From contig OX421505.1 of the NCBI GenBank assembly GCA_949126835.1, positions 1,979,587 through 2,043,586 of the forward strand: a stretch of 64,000 nucleotides of DNA, given 5' to 3'. The notes beneath the pieces were generated by a model. It saw only the letters and a list, made by a program, of their open reading frames with translations. It searched no databases and was not told the origin of the DNA. This DNA is from Anisus vortex (lineage: Eukaryota > Mollusca > Gastropoda > Planorbidae). Both the position numbers and the translations under genes were made by a program. Positions 44,871 to 56,900 of the stretch are shown in pieces (position 1 is the stretch's first letter; the number at the start of each line of letters is the position of its first letter).

Positions 44871-47650
44871 TGTATTTAGCTGCTAAGCTAAAGGTAAACA
44901 AAGACATTAACACACAGAGAGTGAGGGACAACAGACCATTCCTTTCTCCATAATACTGAGTTCATGGGTTTATACACAGGAGTTCAGGAAATGTTATAAT
45001 TGGATTTGCAGATCATGGATAACAATGTAAAAGTAAAATGGCTTTTGGAGACTAATTGAAGGTAAAATAACGTGAAAGTGAAATAAAACAAAATATAAAA
45101 GAATCCAACAGTTAAGTCCACCAAGGAAATGCAATGTTCTATCTCTTCATTCCTACGTTTTTATTGAACCTTGTGTAGTTCCTTGGCTTTACTTCCATCT
45201 GACAATGGCCAATCACAAACCCAGAAGTTGGTGGTTCAATTTAAACATTACAGACATAACCATAACCCCCCCCCCCCCCCACCCAACCACCAAGGATTGA
45301 TGGAGAAATAAAAAGTAAAAACTTAAAATATAAGCAAATCGTCAAGGTCATTTCACAATCGCCTAAGTCTTTTTTTTCATGTTTTGAGAAATCTATTAAA
45401 AAAAAAACTGAATAACATCTGAAATATTTGTTATGTTACTTTAGTACATTTTGTAAAAACAGTTTTCTGATTGGTTTACAAAAAAAAAAGTTATACCAAA
45501 AGTTTCCAAATGCTGGGCAGAGAAAGCAACTTGTCCATGACATATGGCAGGTAGAAAGGTTTTGAGAAAAAATTAGGTCAAAGAAAAACCTTTTGGGTCA
45601 CACTGCCACAGGTCGTCCATAGTATCAGTAGAAAAATTCAATTTCAGCAGCTTATCACATTTCAATATTTGAAAACAACATTAGAAAAGCATTATATGAA
45701 ATAAATAATTATATGACCTTCAATATTGTTCTATAGATGTACACCTTGACACTATTGATCAGTGGCAAGACTGATTGGACATAATCCTAGTCCCACGTTT
45801 CACTAAAGCAGAAATTATAAAGTCTGTAGTTATCAAAGAATATTGCAAAATGCATTTAAAATTCTGTTTTTGTTATAGACTGTACTTGAATGAAACATCT
45901 AGGGCTTTGACAGAGGGAAGGCAGTTCTGGGAAAACCTTTTTACTTTAAAAAGGGCAACAAGTGTGGTAAAGGTTTTTTCTGGCCTGTAAGATGATCTCC
46001 TGTTGGACACTGTGGCAGATTGACCATCCGTATGTCCTGCATTCAAATCCTGGTGAAGGTTAGAATTGGCTACCGGGTCTGGATGGTGTGTACCCAAGTC
46101 TACCTAGCACAATTCCCCCTAGTATGATGTGGCCATGAAAACTTGTAAATGCTACTTCACTGGTCATAATTGGTCTGACATGAATACTTTACTTTTTACT
46201 AAGCTGAGCTTTAAGTAAGTAAAGTATCAGTGAAGTGAAGCAATCTAGGTGATTGTGTGGCCAACACTATGCACAGCCGCCTTTACTTTACCCCAACTAA
46301 GGTCAGGTACCCATCAGAGCTGGGTAGACTCAGTGACACCCTCCAGACCCTGGGAAAAATCCCAGCCTGCACCAGGACCTTTGGTAAGCCAGCCGACTGT
46401 GCTGTCACTCGGTCACTGTGCCTCCATAAATTGACATGACATGTATAATTTACTTTTACTAAGCTAAACTAAAAGCAAAGTGTACTTTCTGGCCAGCAAG
46501 CTAAAGGAATCTGGTACATTTCCACAACAATTCATCAATGATCACATGCTTATACACAAAAACAATAGAGACAAAACCTTGGATATTGCACACAGTGAAC
46601 TTAAGACCATTTTGAAATTGAACAATAACGGTAACTCAATTTAAGTTTCTGAACTGATAATAAAAGCAAAACATCTTTATACAATGATAACATTAGCAAT
46701 CAACAAATAAAACTCTTCTTCACAAAATGTTTTTCTTAAAGACCAAGTGAAAAGCTTTTTATCAAACTTTCGATTTTGGTAATAAATAATGTATTCAGTA
46801 TCTGAATGTTAATAAAATAATTTATATTAAATAACAAAGATAACTTTTAAGTAATTAGTTCAATATTTGCACTTAAATGTAAGTGTTTTTCTGAAAAAAA
46901 AATCCAAATCTCGTAGCCATTTGAGATATTTTATTTCCGGCAACATAGGAAAGTGACGTCAGAGAAAGGATTTCGACAACGAAAAATGAATATTGCCACG
47001 TGTTTTGAATCTTTTCCTGGTTCTTATTTTTAACAAAATGGTTAAATATTGATTTAGAGCGTAATGTTTTGTTTATTTATTTCCCTTCTCAAACGTCACT
47101 TCCGTATGAGGCTATTCCAAATCTCGACCCTTTGAGAAAAAGCTTTTCACTCGGTCTTAAATTTAACAGCACCAAACAATATATTTTGCATCTAACTCAT
47201 TGCAGTCAAATAGAGAAACTATGCTACAGTAGTCTCCCCCTTGTAATTGCCTCATTTCAACTATGTGACAAGCAAATAATGCCTTCAACATTCTACTCTC
47301 TACACAAAAGGGGAGGCAAAAGCAATTTTAGATGAGGAAAACCTTAGGGAGGGCAATGATTAGATTTTGGGAAGTTCTGCCAAATGTTTCCAACAAATGG
47401 CTGTAAATAACATTTCAAGTAAGGGAAGATAAATGTTGAAGTACAATATTACACTTATAAATATTTGTCCCTTTCATGGGCCATACACATCAGCTGAATA
47501 TTTAAAAGCTTAGAAATAAATAAATAAGTCATTTTACTGAACACCCAGTAGTAAGATATTTGGGAAACATGAATACTTAAACAGGCAACCAATTTAGTTG
47601 AACTATACAAACAGTATGGTTAAAACCAATAGAACAGGATATTTTAAAAG
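44871..47650. other. Intergenic AT-rich DNA with repeats
   Basis: It holds two family 1 SINEs in inverted orientation (46012-46200 plus, 46215-46430 minus) and a fragment at 45860-45990 whose minus translation (FKVKRFSQNCLPSVKAL) resembles that at 47690-47820 (LKKGRNFYERLSTLN). Both look like pieces of one dispersed repeat. No gene is supported. Confidence 0.5.
46012..46430. repeat. Inverted pair of family 1 SINEs
   Basis: The plus copy ends in GGTCTGACATGAATACTTTA and the minus copy starts about 25 bp later with AAGTAAAGTATCAGTGAAG. The pair could fold into an imperfect hairpin. Confidence 0.7.
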
Positions 47651-47902
47651 CTATTTTATTATGTAAGCAAACTTTAAAACAGATCGCTCATTAAAACATG
47701 CACCAGAGTAAGAATCCTAATGTTTGATAGCAAAATTTACAATTCAACGTTGAAAGCCTCTCATAGAAGTTGCGTCCTTTCTTTAAAGTAAATATCAAAC
47801 CAGAAATTATTTTCACTTGTGAAAGAGAATTAGCACCAACTGGCCAAGTGGTGGACGCTTTTTCCTTTTTTTTCTCAGGAGCCACTGCAAGCTTGCCAAC
47901 TC

Positions 47903-50900
47903 TTAGCTGGCATAAGTTTTGGGCATGGCAATTAAGTTGCTTACATCTGAAAGGATGGAGAGAAAAGTAAAAATGATTTTTTTAAAAATCATTACATAAT
48001 ATAAATGCAGACAATAGAGTAAGTTATTAATAAAACCTAAAAAATAAAAAAATAAAATCCTTATGAAGCATTTTGTTTACAATTAATGTGAAAGTACATC
48101 TTTAACCAATAGCTTTGTGTAACAATTGAACTTTATTCTGATTCCTACAATCCTTTTAACAGATTACATTAACACATCACAGCCCTTCACCCTCTATTCA
48201 TACACTTCCACGAGACAGCCATGAACAAAACTCACTCTGTCCAGCCAGTCACATAAACAATAACACAGAGCTATCAGGTCACTAAGTCCAGTCAACACAT
48301 TACAATAATACACTCCAATGTTTGTCACTAAGTCCAGTCAACACATTACAATAATACAGTTCAATGTGTGTCACTAAGTCCAGTCAACACATTACAATAA
48401 TACAGTTCAATGTGTGTCACTAAGTCCAGTCAACACATTACAATAATACAGTCCAATGTGTGTCACTAAGTCCAGTCAACACATTACAATAATACAGTCC
48501 AATGTGTGTCACTAAGTCCAATCAACACATTACAATAATACAGTCCAATGTGTGTCACTAAGTCCGGTCAACACATTACAATAATACAGTCCAATGTGTG
48601 TCACTAAGTCCGGTCAACACAGTACAATAATACAGTCCAATGTTTGTCCGGTCAACACATTACAATAATACAGTCCAATGTTTGTCACTAAGTCCAGTCA
48701 ACACATTACAATAATACAGTCCAATGTTTGTCACTAAGTCCAGTCAACACATTACAATAATACAGTCCAATGTTTGTCACTAAGTCCAGTCAACACATTA
48801 CAATAATACAGTCCAATGTGTGTCACTAAGTCCAGTCAACACATTACAATAATACAGTCCAATGTGTGTCACTAAGTCCAGTCAACACATTACAACAATA
48901 CAGTCCAATGTGTGTCACTAAGTCTCAGTCAGTTTATAATTTTTCTATCCCTTACACCCACAGTTACACAACCACTATTACTGTCACCACTTTGTTTTCT
49001 TTTCTTCTACATTTCACATTTCCCTTTACATATTAGACTGCCAGTCCCAGGACTGATTTTTGTGAGACTTGATTTTGGAGCCCAGAGATTTTCTTTCATG
49101 GTGGTACCTTGAGGTCAGACCAGGCTTTAGGCAGCTCTGTGGAATGGGTTACTGTATCAGGATGTGCTATGCATTTGGGAGTCTAGTTCCACACAAGAGA
49201 TTGGGGGGGGGGGGGGCTTAGTCCTATACTTAGTGCCGGTGGTCTAGCAGTCTGGTGTATATATAATGGTCTCATGTCTAGGGTTATAGTTTGCTGTTGG
49301 ATTGTGCAACGCTGTCTATTTCTTATTATGCACCGTACATCTTTTATTTTGCCCATTGACAGACATAATTAAAATTAAATAAGTTAATTTATGTGAATTA
49401 TCTTTTTTCTTTAATTGAAGCAGCTAAATTTTAGTATGGCAATGTTTTTTTATCAAACTTACTGCTTGTAACAGTAACACCTAATAGACATAAAAATATA
49501 CCCCATAAATTAAAATGAATAAAACAGATTTTATGGGGATTGGGGTGGGGAGATGAGTCTGAATGGGTTGTCATCATCAATGAGTCTATGTGCTAAGTTT
49601 TAGCTGGATAAGATGGCAAATAGTGGGTCAGTCAGCCTTTTTAAGATTTTATTGCCAGCCAGAAATCAACAAGAGCAAAGTGAATACTAAAGATTAGCTG
49701 ACTTAATGCGGCTAGAGCCAAAGTTTGTATTCAAACACTATAACAAAACAATTAATTTCTCTTCACTTATCTAACAAAACAATTCATTTGTCTTCACTTA
49801 TCTAAGAATTAGCTTTGTAAAAAAAGTCTCTCATGAAAAAAGGAGGATTAAAACAGCAACCTACCATCCTCGTGCATAATTTTGTCCAGAATGAGGCCAA
49901 CAAAGGATTTAATTTGACTATTGACCGAGTCCACCACGCCTTCCACTGCGTAATACGACCTGAAGTAGGGAAATGGAAAAACAGAAAGCCATTCAATTAA
50001 AAGTTAACTTTATTGAACTTATAACATGCAGGTAATAACTGGGTTAAAGTAGAACCAATCATTATAAATATATAGAAATCTCAAAAGGAGTATGTATGGA
50101 TGTATATGGGTATGTACATACGGCATAATCTTTTTTAATACAGTCGAATCCACTTATCTCGACCTCGGTTATCTCGCCAACTCTATTAAGTCGACGTTTT
50201 TTATTAGAACCGCCAAATTCTCTCTTTGTCTAAGCATTTTCTCATTAATTATGTCGATTCTTTTATGTCGCCGAACCCTAATATCTCTAGCACAAAAGAG
50301 CACATAAGAGGGCCAAATTTGCCACTTAACGTTGGTTATCTCGATCCCCATGACCAATCGCCAGCTTTTGAAAATGTTAGTTATCGACTTAAACTCCGCA
50401 AGTCTCTCTCCTCTCTCTTCGCTTTGTCAGCCAGCGTTGTGGTTGGAACCAAAGTAGACCTATGCGTTACAAAACGATTTCTCGCGTTCTCTGTGTTAGG
50501 CCTATTTGAAAATAAACAGCAGTTGATGATTTTTAAAAACTTAATTGTAGACTAGACATTAGATAATAAAAATACTAGACTTGACACCGTTCGTAAAAAA
50601 ATTGTAAGCAGCGGTCGTACCTAACAAAAAAGGAAATTTCAATAAACTCAATATTGCAAAGTAGCTAGGCCTAGACTTAGGCTAGACTATGCCTATTATC
50701 TTGTCGGGCTTCGATGCTGGCCGATAAATTGTTAAATGTAGGCTTATAATTATTATATCTAGTTAGGAAAACTTCCAAAAACATGTGCATGTACATTCTC
50801 ATTTATTAACGCTGGTTATCTCGACAACTCAAATAAAGCTTTGTATCGAGAATCGTTGGTGGTTTTCATTTTATATTAGTAAATATCTGCTGTTAGTCGG

Positions 50901-53900
50901 CAACATGTTAAAATTTTGCCGCCATATTGGTTTTTGTTTATCTCGATCATCGGTTATCTCGACGCTTTTTGGCTGCAAAATTGGCCGGCAACATAACCGG
51001 ATTCGACTGTACTTAACATAATGACATGAAATTTGCTACAAATATTCTTTGTGTTACTGCTCTGAACACTGTCAAGGTTTAACATTTTTTGAATGACCCC
51101 ATTGGTCAAAATTTCAGTAAAAAGATGTGCATGAAAAGAAAAGATTTGTTTCACTTTGAAATTGCCGATATCAAATTTATATAATTTGTCGTCACAAAAT
51201 GAGAAAAAAGGATGGCATTGAGATTATTTTAAGGAGACGTCATCAAACTTTGCGCAAGAACTTTGTGAGTGAAGGGAAAAAAATTCATTCATGTTTAAAC
51301 CTTTGCTGCAGGCAATGTTTAAATTAAACTTTGATCATTAACTTGTGAATGAAGCGGGAACAATTCATTCACGTTTAAATTACCTGAAAATATTTATCAC
51401 CACTTTAGACTATTGTGCTCATTATAACTGCATGGGTAGTTACAATTGTATTTGAACATTAATTTTAGCCGGTTCAGAGAACGGGGCACATATATGCTAG
51501 TGTATTTTAACCAGATAAAACCTAAGAGTAAGGCCTATTATTATTTTATTCATACACATACTCTTGTTTAGTTGAGGCATATTTCATAGTTCTTTTTTTT
51601 AGGTTTCATTCTTATCCAATTTTTTTTTTTAAGATAACAGATTGAGTCAAATATTTTATGTTATTAGCCTTGGGTTGTGTCCCTTTGTCTGTGTTGGATA
51701 AAAAAAAAATGATTTTGTTTTAAAACCTAAACTTTAAAGCCAACATATTAATTGTATGCTATCTATAGTCTACCCGGTATGTATTAAAAAATGTAAGTAA
51801 TTTTAAAATGGAATTCTTTTTATTGATTAGTGCGTTAAGCTGTTCCCCTCATAAAAGGGGAGAATAGTAAAACAAAGTACACATACCATCCTAAATGTGT
51901 TCCACATTTTGGACACTTGGCAATACTCCAAGAATATCCAGGAAACCAGCTGTCCCCTGTGATCTTCTATCAACAACAAAAACATAAATATAAGGCATTG
52001 CTTTAAGATAAAATAGCTTTCAATCACTCGGCACTACACAATCAAACCAACCACCCATTCAAGTATAAGACTTACGTCATCACATGACCAGCGCTACCTA
52101 CAAACACTAGAGATTTATATAATTCCTTTATATTCATCATCAATGGCAAACAAACAAATAAATGGTTGGGATTTAGGAATTAAAGAGATAACGTGTTTAC
52201 CTGAACATCAGACTCAACCTCTGAATGTAAACTTGTTATAAGTTCAAAGTAAACATCTGAAAAAAAAAATATATTTATCATTATATATCTAATTTTTTTA
52301 TGCCTTAATTTAAAGCTATACATATAAACAAATATCTACAAAATAATGGGTTGGAGTGTGGAGGTCTGTATAGCTTGTATTATAAATATATATATATAGA
52401 CAAAAAGAAAAGGTTTTGAACATAACATTTTTGTTGCTGTTTTTTTTTTTTTAAGACTACTACAACATTACTTCAACGGACAGGTAATATCAAGCAATAA
52501 GAAATATTCAGGTCACTGTAAACTACAACTTGATTTGTCAAATGATGTTCAGGATACTGTTTTTCCTTTAATTTCATTTTTCACACAGCTCATGTTCGTA
52601 CCTGAAGTTGAACTGCCCTCAATTATTCACTGTATCAAAGTTACAAAAAGGGGTGAACCTCAGCCTGTACAGTGCATTACATCAGACTGTCAACACGACG
52701 ACCTTGGCTATATCCCTGCATTGTCCAAACCCCACCATCCAACAGAAGGTTTGGGAAAAAGGACTTTATAACCTTATTTCTAGAAAGAACATCTACAGCT
52801 TAAAAGACTAAGACACTGTGCATTGCAACTTAGGTTTTGCATGCAATGAGTAGTGGATTCATATTTCTATCATTGAAGTATATGTCCCTTTTAGACCAAA
52901 TCAGTCCATAGCGAAGCAGCATTTATCAATATCTGTAGCCACTACATACAAGAAGATTGTGTGTCTAGCACAATGTCCATCCACCTTTAGTATTCTAAAA
53001 CTAATTTGAGGTACCCGTCAGAGCTGGATAGATCTAGGGACACCCTCTAGTCTTTAACTTTTAAAAAACAAATGTGTAGTTTAACATGCATTGGGACATG
53101 AAGGCTAGAGGTCTGAACTAGGGATGTTAAAACCGTTTTTTTTTTCAAAACCGGTTTTCGGATCTACATCCTAACCCTAACCACTACATACAAGAAGATT
53201 GTGTGTCTAGCACAATGTCCATCCACCTTTAGTATTCTAAAACTAATTTGAGGTACCCGTCAGAGCTGGATAGATCTAGGGACACCCTCTAGTCTTTAAC
53301 TTTTAAAAAACAAATGTGTAGTTTAACATGCATTGGGACATGAAGGCTAGAGGTCTGAACTAGGGATGTTAAAACCGTTTTTTTTTTCAAAACCGGTTTT
53401 CGGATCCCCTCCCCCCCCCCCCGCGCAATGTCACTAGTCACAGGCCGGAACAGCCAAATGTGGGTAGCTTTGTAGGAATATTTGAAAAATAGATCAAACT
53501 TAGTGTTTGCATGTCATTCTAGAGGTTGATTTGTGTGAATACAATATGATTTTGTACACTTTACCATAACATTCTTTAGAACAAAAATAAAATCTGGGCT
53601 AATTGATTAAAACCGATAATAGCTTTTAATAGTGTACACCGTGGACTTAGATTTGTAAATAATGTATTGATGAAAAGGATCGCGTCGCACCAATGAAAAG
53701 AATGTGTCTTTAATAGTGCCGTTCATAATAAAGCACAGACGCGGTGTCTATCCGAATTGTTCAGGGTCACAAGACAAAACTAGTTTGCGTCCATTGCGTA
53801 CATCAAAGAGTCCGTCTCGAGAGACGATGGTGTGGCTTTATCAAAGAGTAGCGCACATCTTAAAGATGAGCCGACAAGTAAAAAAAATTCCTGTTAATTG

Positions 53901-56900
53901 TAACTGTAGCTTAACACTTGGTTTGATGTTGTTTTTATCGCAAGCCATAGTTGGTATTTGGAGAAAAAAGAAACACAATATCTAAGACTAATTAGTGTTA
54001 GCAAGGCAATTCAAGAAACTTTTTTTTTTACATTTCCATCAGAACCCAAAAAAAAAAAAGTGTGCTACTTTAAGTAATGATTAGGCCTACCTTCCAACCA
54101 ACAAACCGAAATCCGGTTTTGAAAATCAAAACCGGTTTTCAGTTTCAAAACCGGAATCCGGTATTCCGGTTTTCATTAACATCCCTAGTCTGAACTTAGA
54201 AACAGTCCCTCAAGCTGCAGCAAACTGAGATTGGTAGAGATCTCTGGCTTTTACCTTGAGCGCCAGCTTGCACAGAGAGGATTGAGTGAGTTAACATGCA
54301 TTGGAACCCAAGACCATCAAGATTGTGAACTGCCCAAAACAGCTGCTAGACCATTATGTCCCTTTTCATATGATTAAACAACAATATTATAGATACAGGT
54401 GTTTCCTGGAATTACAAGGCATTAAGTCAACAAAACTTAGATATTCACACTGAAACTGGGTACATCTTAATCAATGCTAACTTTGGAAGAACACCAAAAG
54501 GATTACCAACCGTGTGGATTTTTAAAAAGCTGGATCAGAACTTTATCGCTGTTGGCAATGCTGTCGTTCCGCTGCCTCAGCGCCATGTGACTGGGCATCG
54601 AGAAGAGATGTTTGGCTTGTGCTATCTGGTGGCCACACTTTCTACATAAAAGAAAACCTGGAAAGAAAATTACAATTATAGATAAGTCATTACAAGTAAT
54701 TAAAATGAGACCTAAGAATAATGGCATAGAAGATTTTTTTTTTAATTATCTCGATTGATACGTTTTCTTTAAGTATATATACCAGTGATGGCGAACCTTT
54801 TTGAGGCTGCGTGCCCAAAGTACAATACAAGACCAACTTATTTCTTTCAACGTGCCAACACGGCAATTTAAACCAAATACCATAACTTAGCTGTTCCATT
54901 TTTGGTAAATGCTCACGTGCCCTCAGAAATGGCTCTGCGTGCCAGCTGTTGCACGAGTGCCATAGGTTCGCCATCGCTGATATATACTATATAGCTTGTT
55001 TTGGTGTTTTTGCCTCCACATGGGTGCATGGAAGTTTTAAGATGTGTACAGTATACTTTATACTATATTTAAGTATATAATCAAAGTGTGTACAACGACA
55101 AACTGTTTGGTGGACTAGAGCAACTGACAGCTACGGCGCAGTTCATTACAACTATCGGGCTTGTTGTCTGAATCCTCTCAATCATAACTTTTGAGAACAA
55201 AGAAGAAGAAGAAAAGTGTGTACATTATAGGCCTACATATAAGTAATCCTTAGAACTTTATGAAGCAGAGTTCACAAGTTTCCATCTCATAGATTTCTGA
55301 TATATCAGTTCAAGCTAGATCAACTGATTTGGTTGAAGATTTAACACTAAAAAAAAAACAGGATTAAATCAAGCGTCTGTAGCATATTTGGTGTCGCACT
55401 TGATAAAAGCATTCATGTAATTAGTCACACCATATTCATCTTATTGTGAAAATATTCAAGTTTATAAAGAGTTGTCCTGCTTGTTAGCTCTTTATGATAC
55501 TACAAAAACAACAGGACATTCTGACTGCATTTGTAGGGATTTCAAAGATTATAACAATAATGGTTCAAACTGTTTATTCTGTGTTACAACTGAGAACTGA
55601 TGGTGCTGCTGCGATGGTTGACATAAGGAAAGGACTTGACTTCTTGCAAATCTTGAAATCAAGCTGTGATCGCTTTAATAGTCACTTTAATTGTAATACA
55701 GTGATTCAGTGATGAGTTAGTCAGTTAGTAATACTAAAATACTAATTACTAATAGTAGCAACCTTCCGGAGACTAACAATTTTTACTAACATCCGAACCA
55801 CAGATATAACTGCCTGTTTTGTCCTCATTCAATTTGAGTCCGTTTGCAGCCATCCATGCCTTCACTGCTTGACAGCACTCCTCCACATCAATAACAGCAG
55901 CCAACATGGTCTTATGGTTTTGTTTTACACTTTTTAAACGTTTATTTTTATGTTTAGATTTAGGCCTACACTCTACACCAGTGGTTCTTAACCTTTTTGA
56001 AGTCGGGGAGCACTTTTGATCATGACAAAAATTTGGGGAGCACCAAAATCAAGGAGTAAAAAAAAAACAACAAATACACATACGTACGACTTTTATTGAA
56101 AATAAAAGATTATAACATAAGAGTTTAATAAACAAATTTTTAATAAACATAAATTTAATAAGTAAAATATAACATTGAGCAAAATTTAATTCATAAAAAT
56201 AAAAAGATTCAGATCTAATGTGAAACCTGAGCTTGACGGTTTTTACAAATTTCAGTGAAATTAGGCCTAATTTTAGAAATAGCTACCCTCAATTCTTCAT
56301 CCAAATTAGTAAGTGTTGCTCGTTTTTTAGTTTTTATGTTGATGAATATCGAGAAACCGAGTTCACACAAATATGATTTTGAAAATTGCAACAAGATTTT
56401 AAGTGCCTTCATGGAGAGAGCTGAGTATTCTTCTTGCACAAAGATCCAAAATTCCTCCAGAACCATTTCGGAAAATTTTATTTTAAGTGTACGATCCGAT
56501 GATAGGTTGATTAATTCTTCTTGTTCTTGGTATGACAACTTACTATATGATGTATCAACCGTGGCAAAGGGATTACGTATACAGTCATATGTTTCTACGT
56601 TTATTGATGGAAAATAAAATTCAATCTTTTCTTCTAATAAAGTTAAATGCTCTGTTACTGCTGAACAAAGCACTACGCTTTATCCGTGGCACCTTTCGAA
56701 CGTCCCCAGTGGCAGCTGCTGAGGTGATGGCTAACATACCACCCCTTCAGCTTAGGAGAGAATGCGCTGTCATAACGACCTACGAGCGCTATAAAAGACT
56801 CGAGGAAAGCTTCCCAACCAGAGTCTTAGTAGACACCTGGAAGGGTAGTAAGAGAATAAATATGCAGCCCTTTATGCACCACGCAGCAAGGCTGTCATCC

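Noticed and set aside
47069..47335. Plus-strand 88-codon frame
   Set aside because: No family resemblance; composition like surrounding non-coding DNA.
50226..50555. Plus-strand 109-codon frame
   Set aside because: Falls inside the pogo-like MITE and shows no transposase motif.
53165..53183. Interstitial telomere repeat
   Set aside because: Only about two CCTAA units; noted as filler, not a telomeric array.
53704..53985. Plus-strand 93-codon frame
   Set aside because: Inside the hAT-type element at 53361-54187, with no transposase motif.
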